A stretch of DNA of 64,000 bases, from NCBI RefSeq assembly GCF_002878395.1, contig NC_061114.1, positions 140,232,986 to 140,296,985 on the forward strand, given 5' to 3'. The notes below the pieces were generated by a model that had not been told where the DNA came from, did no database searches, and saw nothing but the letters and a program-made list of their open reading frames with translations. The position numbers and the translations under genes were made by a program. Positions 23,331 to 35,803 of this stretch are shown here, in pieces. How positions within the stretch are numbered: position 1 is the first letter of the stretch; the number at the start of each line of letters is the position of its first letter. This DNA comes from Capsicum annuum (Eukaryota > Streptophyta > Magnoliopsida > Solanales > Solanaceae).

Positions 23331-25520
23331 TAGTATAGCCCCAGAATATAAATGATCTTTTCCATAAAATCATAATAGAATCGATAAAAGTCAGAGGGTT
23401 TCCACTCGAATGATAAAAGCTACATGGGTCATGATCAATAAATAGAGGCTTAACGAATTTTAGAATATGTCTTAATCTAAAAATGATAGAGGATTACAAT
23501 ATATGCTTAATATATACGTAATAAATTTGAGAAAATATATTATATTTTTTTTCAAAATACTTTCCTACTCTCCCACCTACTAGGACTTCAGATTTGGGAA
23601 TGATCGAGCAGCAGAGTAAGTGTTGAAGAAGTATGTTGACAAAGCCAGTATCAACAAGTCAACACAAATCAACCCCCTCCCAAATAAAATTTTTTCTTTA
23701 AGAGTACGAAATAGGAATTGTAAGAAATAATACAAGTCAAGCTTTTGAACGAAATCAGAGATATTATGCGGCTTATCAATCCAACATGAACCAAAATACT
23801 CTTCCCCTACTTTAGTTTTCATAAACATTTATCCTTACAAGTTCTAAGGATTTTGTTTTGATTCTTTTGCAGGTACGTTGAAGACTCGAGTCAAGGAACC
23901 AAAGAAAGGGGCCCCTTGCAGGATAACTAGGCTATTTTACTTCTTTCAATTAACCCCACCTATCTGTGCTAGCCATCTGTTTGCATTGAATAACTTCGCC
24001 AATCGAAGAATCACCGACTAATTGTGTGATATAACTTTTCAATTGGAGAATGTCATTTAACTTCAACAAAAGTCAAGCTTTCATGATCTGAGGACTGTGT
24101 ATAAGCAAACAAAGTAAAGTTTCCGTGTTCTGAGGAATGCAAATAATCAAACAAAGTCAAGCTTCCGATTTTCACGTACTGTAAATAAGCAAACAAAGTC
24201 AAGCTTCTGCATTTCAAGGAATGTACATAAGCAAAATAAGTCGAATTTTGTATTTCAAAGATTGTACATTAGGAATCAAAGCGACCCTCTACCATATGGG
24301 ACGATGCGAATAAGCAACATGAATCTCCACTATATCAAAAGTTATGCACCAGCAAGAGGGATGCCTCGCCATAAATCAAAGAATATACATAAGCAGAAAA
24401 ATGCTCTGCCATATTAGAGAATTGCAATTCTTCAAATAAAGCATAGTCTACCAATTAGAGGATCATATCATAGCAATCATACCAAAAGTCCGCTATTACA
24501 GCAAATGCATCTAAATCCACTATTGTGGTAGGAAAAAACCACAATCGCAGTAGCATCAGACCCTAACAACAATATCGTCATCAAGTTTGGGTCAAAAATA
24601 AACTTGCCAATGAGAGGTTTTTTACTTTTAATTGATCGCCACACAAGTCGAAGGCTTTATTCATCAATAATTACTTGCTAGACTGATGACTTTTATTCTT
24701 CAACAACTACTCGTCAGTCGAATGGCTTATTTTTCAACTTCCCGCCAGTCATATGACTTTAACTTTTCAACAATTGCTCAACCGACAGAGCTCTTTACAT
24801 TTCGTTCATTTCTCCACTGGTCGGAGGCCTCCATTAATGGAGAATAAAATACTAGTTGAATATCTACACCCTACTCCTTATATTATAATTTCAATTTAAA
24901 ATATTTAAACAAAAATAGGTAATTTTCGCCCTTTTAACTTTTTTACAAGACAACACACTACAACATGAAACATCCCTCTTAGCAGTAAACTGTGGCAAAC
25001 TAGTTGAATGTCAAGCATTCCTAGGTACGTCAAGGATTCTGGCGAAGGAACTTAACTCAAATCGTCTCAATCATCCTATTTTTAAAACATTTATTGTCAT
25101 AACCCAGTGTCTACCTAACCTGACACTAGGGTTGTTTTTAAAAATCTGTAATCCCTTTTTATCTCAAAATCCATAGTAGATATTCCTATCCAATATTTAC
25201 TTATTTCCTATTATCCCAAATAACTAAGTCAGGAATAAGCACAACCATAACTCCAGTGGTGCTAAAATTTTCATAGTCACCTTCGAAGGAACCCAGTTAA
25301 CCCTAATTCTACACCGAAAAAAATTTGAGGTTGATCAAAATTTTCTATGATTTGAACTACAAATGAACTGACTTCTCCTGAAACCTAAGATGTGTAGATA
25401 GCTCAAAAATCGATGCTCGACCATAATCATTGAAAATTTTTTTCACTCGAGACAAAATTGCTTATGTCAACATGATTGCCTAAAGATTTTCACACTAAAC
25501 TTTAGTCAATAGGGGGCAAC
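23331..25520 (+). other. E3 3' noncoding region
   Basis: No gene. It contains the 42-bp array (24071-24420), a third set of degenerate repeats at about 24640-24830 built on CGCCAGTC, TGGCTTTA and TTCAACAA words with units of roughly 35-47 bp, and the purine run AGGGGGCAA at 25511 that serves as polypurine tract of E3. Confidence 0.6.
24071..24420 (+). repeat. E3 3' region: 42-bp tandem array
   Basis: AGTCAAGCTT or a close variant starts at 24071, 24113, 24155, 24197 and 24239, a strict 42-bp period. Each unit contains AAGGAATGTACATAAGCAAA-like text. Copies decay further right up to about 24420. Confidence 0.85.
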
Positions 25521-25802
25521 CGTTGACACCCAATTTTAGCTAGCTCTTCTTTCTTTAATTATTTTTTCGATGATTCTTAGATCTACATAATTTTTTTAAA
25601 AATAAATTCATATTTTTATTTCTACGAGTTTTGAAAAGAATGAGAAAGGAAGATTCATTTTTTCCTTTCATATTTTAAATATTTTGACTAAATATAATTA
25701 ATTATTTAAATAAAAAATAACACAATTTAATCGCATTCACATTTTTTCCTAGCATTTTATTATATTCGGACGATACTTTATGACTACATATATATTCTTA
25801 TA

Positions 25803-25846
<44 letters not shown>
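25803..25846. repeat. (CA)n(TA)n microsatellite in E3 3' LTR
   Basis: About nine CA units followed by about thirteen TA units. Confidence 0.9.
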
Positions 25847-25849
<3 letters not shown>

Positions 25850-26368
25850 TTATTATATTCTTATGTTTGTACTTGCCTATTAATATAATATACATATTCT
25901 TATTATACTTATATACTCATATATTTTGATCTAGTTCTTATTATATATATGTGTACATATTTTGTTAATATTATAAATATTAAATTACAAAATTTTTAAT
26001 CGAATACGTATACAATATTATGTTTATAATTTATATACGTACATACAAAAAATAATTTTAGGATATTAAAAAAGATAGATAAAATTAATTTCGGAAGACA
26101 TGGAGTTTTTGGGTCAACAATAACTCAATTTCAATTTTTCATATTCAAATTCAATTATTGTCTATAAATTCCATCCAAAAGGTCCAAAAATTAGTCCAAA
26201 ACCTACTCCAATATCCATATCCACTTTATCAATCCACCATAAAAAATACCCATCAATTGCATTCTTCCATGCCAACAATGATACGCAATTCACCCAACAA
26301 ACACAAATTGATCTGGTTATTTATTTCTAATTAGAGGGTCTAAAATTTTCAACTTTATAAATAATTTA

Positions 26369-26394
26369 CACACACACACACACACATATATATA
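26369..26394. repeat. (CA)n(TA)n microsatellite, second, in E3 3' LTR
   Basis: CA run followed by a short TA run inside the block that is absent from the 5' LTR. Confidence 0.85.
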
Positions 26395-29300
26395 ATTATT
26401 TGTTATTTTAAACTAAATCTAAACTGTCTGATCAAATGATTGACGGTTTGAATTTTTACAAAATTTCAAAGAACAAGACATGTTTCTTTATAAAGAGACA
26501 GTCACGCATGCTTTCACTTCATCATCTTCATCAACTGTATGGGCAAACACAAGCATACACTAAAAATGTAAAACGTCTATCTCTCTTTCTTCCCCATCAT
26601 TCAAACTCCCCTACACAATCCCTACCTAGACAAACTCTTACCACTCCTCTGTATCTCATATCTCCAAACCCCAAAAATCTGTTAAACCTCTCTCTGACCT
26701 TGTCAATCACCTCTGATAATCAATAATTCCCTTACCTTATCCTAAACGGCTAGGTTCAATCATTTACTTGCAAGAAAGATTTTCAGATCCTTTGAAGTTG
26801 ACATATATATTTAAAAATTCATATACTAAGTTTGTCCTCATCTCCAAATCTCGCCCAATGTATCTTTGCTAAAGACAAATATTTAAAACCCAAAAAATTG
26901 GATTTCCCCCGTACTCTACTTATCTTTTCTATCTTCCAATCTTTTTAAAAGGATAATGATCATTTTTCTTATCTTATTGATTTGTGTTCTAAATAGTACA
27001 TTTTAAAACTAGTTGTGCCTTCAATTTTTATTATAAATAGAGTCTTAAATATTTTAAGGAAGGGGTGGGGGGTGGGGTGGGTTATCATCTAATATCATCT
27101 CTATAGCCTTAAGTTAAGAGCTTTAAATATTCTTATTCCTTTTTGATAAACGTTTTTTCTAGTATGCAAAATCTGAATCTTTCTAGATGAGTTAAAGTCG
27201 GAGTAGCTAGCTTGAAACTTGATGCTCGACGGACTCAATTGTTGTGCCACTCAAGGTAAATCCTATCCCTTCTTAGCTATTCATGTTTAGTCTTTGTGAA
27301 TTCTTAATTGTGTGACTAGTTGGGTGTTGTTCATTTTAGCCGGCTGATTTCGGGCATGAAAATGCAAAGCAAAATCAGTTTCTAGGTTTTTAATTTATTT
27401 TCATTAAGTTATGTGTTTATAAAAATATTTGTTTCCTGTGATTTATTTTGAGTAAATTATGTAAAGTTTAAGTGTTATTTTTGTGTTGTTGGTTGCCTAT
27501 GACGGGATAATTGTAATATTATTTAGGATGCCTCTTAATGTCGTAGTGGCTGTTTATCTTGTTGTGTGTTTATAAGATGTTCGCAACCTTCAGTTTATCA
27601 TGGAAAAGGCTTTAAAACACCAAGAACTCTAAAAGCATTCGGCTATCTATCATGGGATTTTCTAAATTTTATTTTGAATATACGAATACCGTGGAAGGTA
27701 TGTAGTTATGTCTTTAATCAATTGTGCACTTGCAAAATATTTCCAGCTTTCCGAATTAGAGTGAAAAAGACTATGATTTTACACATCTTAAATAAAGCTA
27801 ACTATTTGCTTGTAGATCATTGTTTCGCATGTTCTAAGAAAATGAACACAGAAGTATTAACTCAAGCCTAAAATGTTTGAAGTAAGCTTGTGTGGTTCTT
27901 TAGACCAAAATAGTAAAAGGAGCATCAAGTGTGACTTATTTGGTGATTAGAAGTTATTGCTTTCTTTTAAAGATTAGGTTGTTTTGTATTTTCTGTAGCT
28001 ATTATAACTATTTTATGTGCCTGTCCATACTTGTACAAGGCAATGCCAGCCTATAAATAAAGTAGATTTGGTTGATCGTCATGACATCTTTGTAATGTTT
28101 TAGTGTTTAATAATAGAATCAATTGTCCCTGTATTTACTAGTCTAGTTGGGCACTCAAATGATTCTTCTTACACTATGACTCAGCATGAAATAGGTTATA
28201 CAAGATTTATGTTTTAAAAAGTATAGTGTTATATATTGAAGTTCTCTTTTTTTTTCGTCAGATCTCATAAAAAGTATTAACTTGATTATTCTGAACTGGG
28301 CAAGATCTTAACTCAGTGGTATAGGTATCTCTCTTTCCTTTTTATTAAATCTTAAAACATCTTACCATACATGACGTAGAATATTTAGGCTTAATGATTT
28401 AGTTCAAAGAACCATCATATAATTGAGGTTTCTAAGTGTGGATTGATATCCTTCTATAGAACAGTTGTGATAATGTTGTTTTCATTGAGTAGCTTGTTTC
28501 AAACCTAGTTTATTTGTGTGATGTTTGGCTGTCTTGTTCTAGTTTATTTGTGTGATGTTTGGCTGTCTAGTTCGTCATTAAAAGGGGCCCGCCTCCAAAG
28601 TGTTTCAAAAACTCAAGTATGTACAGTTTCTTAGTATAGGAGTAATGTGGTCTACTAGGTCAAAATAATTTTTATAAAGTTTGATGTATTAAATGTGTTA
28701 GTTTTCTATTAACATCATCTCCAAAAGCATGCTTAGCAATCTATTTGGGAAATTTGTAATGTCTGATCTAGACATTTTCTTGTGAACGTTGTAGTAGCAA
28801 TAGTTTCTTGTCTATTTGGTTACACTCCCAAGATATTTCACCCTTCAACTTAGCATAAAACAAAGATCAAAGGCCTTACACTTTTGGTGAACATCCGTCG
28901 TTTTGCTTGATATTATTACATATTTGCTCGAGTGCTTGCATATAATATTTATTAGTTAAATGAGGCTATTTTGTATGAGACGATGTGAAATTTTCGTCCT
29001 CTTAATTTAATGATCCCTAATAAATTTTTCACTAGTAAGTTTTTTTGCTACTCAAAAACATATTTATGTACCAGAGCTTGTAAATTTGGTCATCACCCTA
29101 AGAACTAAGTAGCAACCATTTGGTAAGTTTTTTTATGAGATATTTTAGTTGAGATATTGTGTTCTCTATTAGTCTAGTAAACTAGCTTTTTCTATTCTCT
29201 TTAGACTTAGATACATCACTCCTACTAATTTAGAATACTTGAAAGTAATCTTTAGGAATCTGCATATGTTACATTTCTTAACCTCATCTAAAGTATCTTG

Positions 29301-31183
29301 TGACTCTGAGTTTCTAGCAGTTTGATACATTCCATGGTCTTCTTTACTTCTTTGTATGCCTCATTACTGCTTGATTCTCAAATAGTGGACCGCGAGGTCA
29401 ATGATAGATAACAAATTTTGTCAATGGTGTTTTTGAGGTTGTTTTCAGATTATGTTTTTAAATCATGCGAATGGATGCGCTTATTTTTTGTACACGTATT
29501 TATGTCATTTTGATCTTGTCTTGTTGTTATTTGCCCCATGTAGAAACTACCCTTGCGTCTAATCATTATTTCGGAGATCTACAATTGAAGTAGTACTATG
29601 GAGGAACTAACATTTCCCACTCTAGAAACAAATTAAAGAGGAACGTTTTGTAGAAGTTATTAACTTGGGTTCTTAAGTTTTTTTCCACCTGAAAGCTATT
29701 TATATTAATGCATCATCACTCACCTAGTTCTGGGCATTATTGATTACTTAATTGTTGTCTAATACGTTGCTCTTTTCTTTGCTTTAATGGTATAACCAGA
29801 GAGATGGAGTTCTAAAAAAAAACCTCATTTTAACTCAAATTATTTGGTCATGCAGCTATAGGATCGTAGCCTTCAGAGTCAAGAATTAGGAGTTGGGTTC
29901 TTTCAGGGTCCAACACTTCTTGGTTTCCTATTTTATCACTTCGTTATTATTACGATATTGCTAGTTGATAACTTCCTATATGCCATTGTGTGAACTCATG
30001 GAAACTAATAGTTAAATTAGTTAATTTCCCCTTGCGTCTTTTAGTATCAAGTGTTATTGACCCCCTATATAATCATTTCTTATATCACCATTTTCTAATG
30101 GAAGTTTGCTTCTTTTCTTATTCTCCAAAATATGAAGTACCACTTCTTTATTTTATTCATAAAATTCGGAAGCCTTTACCTTTCATTAAAATATCACATT
30201 TTCCACTATGAATTGCTTCAATTATTTTTTTACACGAGAGTTTTCTTTTAAAAGAAAAGTGTTGGGCCGAAAAATTGGTAAATTTGTTAACTTTGTCAAA
30301 TGTGTCAAGGCCCCAATAAAATCTCTAGAGGTATGCGATATCATTTTATAATTGTACTTTACACCATTATATCTCATGTTATTACTAACATTTTTACATC
30401 TATACATGTATAATTATTTTCTTATGCATACTCATAACTATCATCGTATATATACTTTTGCACACCTGCATACATTTTTACTACTTTTACTATTTGCATA
30501 TGTATATACTTATAAATTATTCCTCATTCCATATATTATATGTCATGTATGCCATTTTATAATCACTACACATACGTTACCTATGTATACAAACACTGTA
30601 CATACTCCACGAATTTTGTATATTTTCTCTACTATTTTGTACATATCACATATATTTTATTTTTATCAGCCGCTCCCTCCCCCTCCCCAATATGCCTACG
30701 TTATTTTTTACACACATCATATTTTCTCGTAAGCATAAGAATTAGTTTTAAAGTATCTTTACTGACACAACCCAAACCTGGGCCTAGTCGTATCGGATAT
30801 CTCAAGACCAACCAAGACCGGAGACCACCCCTAATACTTCACCTTACATCCCATGTCGGATGAATTCGAAACATGTAACAAGATAAAACAACAAGAATTT
30901 AATAACATTACATGAAGTCTATAACCATAACCAAGCAGTCGCAACCAAGGGTCCAACTAATACCAATTCCAATGCCAATACCAATACCAATGCTAGAACT
31001 AATACCAACATTGCCCATGTCCATAGTAGTCCGACAAAGACTCTAACCAAAATCAAAGAATATCGATCGGGACATGCTCCCGACCATAGCCAAAACCGAA
31101 ACCACATAAATAAAAATAATGAAAAGAATTTCATAGAATGAAATGAAGTATTCCAGGGTATGGAAGCTCACCACTTCAATCTA

Positions 31184-31553
31184 GACTATGGATATTTAAA
31201 ATATTGAAGACAAAATATGGAAGAAATAATATTATTAGAAAAACTTATGAAAGATAATCTAATTGGATATTTTGAAACAAAAGATATAGAATATTTAGAA
31301 TACCTTCAAAATAATATAGAAGAATTACAAAAACTCAGAGAAAAAAAATAAAGAATACTATAGTAAAGCATTTAACCAATTACCATATAATCACCCTCCA
31401 AGATATGAATATCGATAAAACTAATATAAATAAACTCAAAATAAAAATATTTAGAGAAGTTAAGAAATATCCACGCACAAATAAAAATAGATCCATTCTA
31501 CTTATAATAGATCTATTTTACCACACAAGTTATCCGCACCCCCCTACAATTTG
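31184..31553 (+). other. AT-rich insertion of about 370 bp in the E4 left LTR
   Basis: Absent from the right LTR at the matching place (58780-58800). It holds a 43-codon frame from ATG at 31217 with IEELQKLREKK near its end and, one frame over after a run of A, EYYSKAFNQLPYNHPPRYEY (31333-31392). The character is Lys/Asn/Ile-rich like the pararetrovirus E8 and unlike the retrotransposons. I suspect a pararetroviral fragment but cannot name the gene. No TSD could be fixed. Confidence 0.4.
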
Positions 31554-33120
31554 GTTTTATCCCTAAATCCAAGTCACTGAGTAGGAGGAATGGTTGTATG
31601 GCTGGTTCCTGCATCGCTTGGGGATACAACGCCCGAAGATGGTTATCAAAGTGAACACTAGTATGTAACTCTATTATAAATGTAAGAATGTCATGATTCA
31701 AAACCAAATCAAATAACCATAAACAGTCACATATACACATATATATCATATTGGGATAGGGAACAAGGTTTAGCATGCAATTTTAAACTTTAACTTTTAC
31801 TATGTAGCTCTGCTGTCCTAAATATCTACTCACGGGCTAGAGGGGTTTATCTCCCCCTGCTGAAAAGTCCTTGGTGCATGTTATCCACACGAACAAGAGG
31901 TATAAAGGAGGACCAGAGAATACCCCGACCCCACGTCAACCAAGATACAAATATATATCAATAGTATGAACCATGCACACGGGTTATCAAGAACAAACCT
32001 CACATCAGCAAACATGAGTTTCTAGTATTGGTCTCCTTGGGACCACCACCTGCCATGGCTTTTCTACACAACCCCCTTTAAGCCCCTATTAAAACCAATG
32101 ACACATTCCCAATCATTTACAAATGAGTTTTTTATTTAGGCATTAATTGTTGGTATCTTTATACAAAAATTAGAGATTGCAAATCTATTCCCTTATTCTA
32201 TATTAAGCCATTAAACCAAGATTTGACTCCACCATTTCCAATTAAACAAAGACCATGGCCACTAAGTACTTCCTAAAACTATTTGAAATCAAACATACCA
32301 ATTCAAGTTCCATTACTATTTATGAAATACAAGGATTCAAAGAGTAGTCAAATTATGTGATAAAATCATATTCATAGGCTATTTCATAAACAACTTGAGG
32401 GAATACCATTATCAAAGCCAAAATCATAAAATTTAGGATTCAACCATGGCCCCTTAATTAAATCATCAGTCCCTTACACCCACATGTGAAAAACCATAAT
32501 TTAAAATATGGATAATCACAATTTAAACCATAGAAAGTGATATTCAATGATATACATTTAAAACCCTAAACCTTTGTTCCAAACCACCATTAATGACCCA
32601 TGAACAATGCTTAAAACATATAATTTTAGTAAACTAACAATGAGTGAAGAGTAATATACCTTAGAAACCAAAAAGTATGGACAAAATCATTCTTGAAAGT
32701 CCCTAAATAATTAGATTGATAAAACCCTACCCTTTACTTGAACAGAGAATTTGAGAGAGATTATAAGAGTGTTTGATTGGAAATAATGTGTTAATGAAGT
32801 CCCATAAGATGTTTTAAGTCATGGTATAAAAGGAACTTAAAAGGGGAAAATATCTAGAATGCCCCCAACTAAAACTGTAAAAAGACAGCAGGTGGTGATG
32901 AGTCGAACTCATGACATATGTCCACAATATATGACTCATAGTATTGAGTTGTCACTAAGACAGAGAGTTGGACACCCATACAATATCTTCCATACAGCCC
33001 CATGATCTACTCCTTCTTATTACCAAACCATACAACTAATATGGTCTAGTCGTATCCAAGATAGAAACCAAGGGATTGGACACTAGATATCATATGACTC
33101 AACCCTACCATTTGTAACCT

Positions 33121-33125
33121 ATCCT
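33121..33125. other. E5 left TSD (ATCCT)
   Basis: Perfect copy at 50722-50726. It joins the two parts of the E4 left LTR across E5. Confidence 0.85.
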
Positions 33126-34400
33126 TGAAATACCCTGATTTCTGGACCTTAGCAAATTTCCTTAATTTTTGGTTTTTGAGCAAGATACGACTTAGGGGAA
33201 TAAGTATTACAATTTGGTATGGGTGATATGGTTTAGTCGTATGGTGACCATCGTTGGTGGGATGGATGTAGTTGCCAGAATGGGTATGATTTAGGTGGTA
33301 TGAGTTGTATTTGTGGATATGTATTGTTAGGTTACTTCACTTAACCTTAGAATTGGTAACTTAAGTTTTATCTCAGAACGGGTGGTTCACCATGAGTCAT
33401 AAGCTAGGGTACGAGTCGTACCATGGACTCGTATAGTGGTCAATGTTCAAACCTCCTAAAATTCTATTTTGCTAGATGTATGATTTATGGGTATTAGTCA
33501 TACACTTATATATGACTTAGGTTTGAGTGTGTCATACCTTGGGCAATGTTGGTTCTAAGAAAAAAGCCTAGGTATGAGAGGTGGGTACCACTCATATAGG
33601 ATAGGTACGACTTGTAAGGGTCAATGGTACCATATGACGGGGATTAAGTGAAGTTTAAGTGAGGGCAATCTGGACATTTCCCAACTTATCGTAATGATGT
33701 CCCATGACTTATATTGTACTTGGGATGTTATTTTCCTTACTATTCTATTCTTGAAAACTTAGAAAACACTTTTAAATCCACTCTAGAGTTCTTGGGAAAA
33801 GGAATCTAGGGTTTCATCTTAAGGAGTAAATTGGGGGCTTATCTTGGAGATTTCTCTCCCTCATCATCTTGGTTTAAGGTATGTTATCTTTCACTATTGT
33901 TAGTTCCAACTAAAGTGATAGATTTTTTACAATGTTTTAATGATTTGAATGTTGGATGATTTTGGGTTTTCAAATATGATTTAGGGGTTTCGTTATAAAT
34001 GCTTGGTTATTGGTTTCCCTTGTTTTAATTATGGTTTTATATGCATTAATAGTGGTTTTGGATAATTGGTTGAACGAAAGTGCTTGTTTGGTAATTGGCT
34101 TTGGTTTTGGAAACACTATGCCCCAAATATGTTTTATAAAATACACATAACAATGTTTTCTCCATAATATTAGGTTTTTAATGGAACTTATGAATGGTTA
34201 AACTTGGTAATGGAACTCTAAATGATATGAATTGCCTAAATAGTTTTTGAATGGTTTATCTTAATAAACATACTTATGGGGTACAAGGAAATCCACCAAG
34301 TTAACATGTTAATGAACACTCATGGGGCATATGGGAATCCCCCAAGTTAACTCGATAACAGGGTCTATGGGTACATGGGAATCCCTTGACCATTAAAAGG
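33126..34400 (+). repeat. E5 5' LTR, first part
   Basis: Begins TGAAATACCC after TSD ATCCT and aligns with 48218-49490. Split by E6 after CATTAAAAGG at 34400; the LTR continues at 43593. The stretch 33180-33660 is dense in TACGAC, TACGAGTCGTACC and TATGAG words, partly self-complementary (see 33410-33430). Confidence 0.9.
34396..34400. other. E6 left TSD (AAAGG)
   Basis: Perfect copy at 43588-43592; five bases, as for Ty3/gypsy integrases. Confidence 0.9.
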
Positions 34401-35803
34401 TGATAATGCTCAAATTACACTCTTGAATGGGTGTAAGTGATTGTTGTCAATATAAAACCCAACTAGGTTAGGGTCAAATCCTACAGGGAATATGGTGTGA
34501 ACTTTAATTTGTTTATGAAATACTTTACTGGTGGTTTAATGTTTCCAAAAATGGGGGTTTAAGTTTCACAGAGAGTTAATTGTCACTTTCAATATTTTAG
34601 TATTTGAAATCAGTCTAAATGGGAAACCAGAGTTATGTTCACCGTGGGTTTTGGGAATTGACAGATACTAGGTAATGCTTGGGATTCTTGAAGTAAGTAG
34701 AAACAACAGAATATCCCTGACGATGATACTATCTGACTTATCTCTAGACCTCACCAGACAATTTATTATCTAATTCTCTCGAACTTAGATAACTTATCAT
34801 TTTCCAATAGGATTTTATCTCAGGTAGATCAATACAGTTACGACATTGATGTTTAAACAAAAGGTTGGTAGCTTTCGAGTCCCTCTAGATAATTCATGAC
34901 CTCTAGTCTATGTCTCTGTTAGAAGCAAATAAAACCTAAGGCATAACCTAATGTTTCCAACTAGTAGATTTCAGTTAAAACAATAGAATTTCAAGACGTC
35001 CTACTACTTTTTGAATCTGTTAAATACCTAGTAACCTATCAAACCCTAGTCCATGGATCCCATAACTCCGGCTAATAGAATTAGCCACTCATGATTGGAT
35101 GAACGAAATACAATTATGAATTCATGATCATAAGGATAAACTTACGAACAGATGAAAAGTAACAAGTAGTTTCTTCAATTTAATCCCAAAAATAGGAATC
35201 CACAAATAGTTTATAAGTGTTGAAGAAAATAAAACTCTCCAAAACTAAAAAAAAAAGAGAACTCTTGAATAAACCCTCAAAGATGCTATTTACACTAAAG
35301 CCTAATTAAGGAAATAAAATAGTAAATTCAATTAATTCTCAGATTAGGTGACGCCTAAGATGACGCAGCATTAAGAGTCTGACGTCCTATTACGGATGGC
35401 GTCGGACTTGCTTTAGTTTCTTCAATTCTCTACTTTAGGCTGGCGATGACTCTGATGCCGCGTCAAGGATCTAACGGCGTATCACCAATGTCGTCAGATG
35501 TCTTCTTCTATCACTGATTTTCTTCTTAAGGCTGACGCCATTCTGGATGCCTTATCACCCACTTGATGCCACATCACAGACATCATTAGAACTGTTTCTC
35601 AGGTTCAATTCCCTGGTTAAGGCTGACGCTGCTTCTGATAGGCTATCACAAAGCTGACGACTTATCACGGATATTGTCAGCCATGTTTTCTTCTCTTTTG
35701 CTCAGATTTTCAACTCTTTTGCTCCATTGTCATTTATTTCCATTCCTTCAGCCTTTTACTTCAATATCATGAGCAAACACATCAAAACAACAAGAGTTGC
35801 TTC
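34401..35803 (-). repeat. E6 3' LTR (left), inner end missing
   Basis: Aligns with 42126-43535. Identity is high throughout, with scattered substitutions, so E6 is younger than its host elements. The match stops after AAGAGTTGCTTC at 35803; the 52-bp or longer inner end found in the other LTR (43540-43587) and the polypurine tract are missing, pointing to a local deletion. It holds the four-copy module array 35349-35690. Confidence 0.9.
35349..35690 (-). repeat. E6 left LTR: four modules with 91-92-bp period
   Basis: TGACGCC or variants start at 35349, 35441, 35533 and 35624 (intervals 92, 92, 91). Each module has a core of about 60 bp with words TGACG, TGATAAGGCATCAC-like and CGTCAG arranged as imperfect inverted repeats, and a spacer of about 30 bp rich in TTCTTC. 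On the element strand the array is in the first half of the LTR after transcription start would be expected, but the promoter position is not known. Confidence 0.8.

Larger units (their letters stand above)
14693..30740 (+). mobile_element. E3: Ogre/Tat-type Ty3/gypsy element, internally deleted
   Basis: Two direct repeats of about 5.1 and 5.2 kb flank an internal region of only 5.7 kb. LTRs of this size, a start at GTTGACACCC after a GGGGGCA purine run, a gag with a C-A-Y-x zinc-knuckle form, a protease of the IDSGSS type and a 3' noncoding region with tandem arrays are all features of Ogre/Tat elements. RT after its first 30 or so residues, RNase H and integrase are missing, as are the primer-binding site and the N-terminal part of gag. 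The LTRs differ by many substitutions and large indels, so the insertion is old. Confidence 0.85.
25521..30740 (+). repeat. E3 3' LTR (about 5.2 kb)
   Basis: Follows the polypurine run at 25511 and matches the 5' LTR collinearly to CATCATATTTT at 30715-30725; beyond that the match fades over about 15 bp, so the outer end is uncertain. It has a (CA)n(TA)n run at 25803-25845, an insertion of about 100 bp near 26325-26430 with a second CA run, and lacks the 350-bp block present in the 5' LTR. A G-rich stretch of GGGGTGGGG type is at 27062-27080. There is no gene; open frames such as 30352-30732 are low-complexity. Confidence 0.85.
30763..33125 (-). repeat. E4 3' LTR, distal part
   Basis: Read on the minus strand it ends GGGTTGTGTCA at 30763. 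It aligns with 58357-59603 from the end to about 32360. A stretch of about 370 bp at 31184-31553 is absent from the other copy. A run of CCAATACCAATGCC-like short repeats lies at 30958-31012, giving a false Leu/Val-rich frame. The first 271 bp of this LTR are at 50727-50997, separated by E5. TTTAC at 30758-30762 would be the left TSD, untestable here. Confidence 0.85.

Noticed and set aside
27566..27871. 101-residue frame in the E3 3' LTR
   Set aside because: Not conserved in the 5' LTR, where the homologous region (16600-16850) has stops; no domain.
30352..30732. 126-residue frame rich in Tyr, His and Leu
   Set aside because: Low-complexity AT-rich part of the E3 3' LTR; the homologous place in the 5' LTR (19450-19790) does not keep it open.
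30919..31134. 71-residue frame with repeated Leu-Val-Leu text
   Set aside because: Produced by short CCAATAC-type repeats in the E4 LTR, read on one strand.
35349..35690. Regularly spaced repeats resembling a CRISPR array
   Set aside because: The host is a plant, the units are degenerate, lie in both LTRs and vary in the core as well as the spacer.
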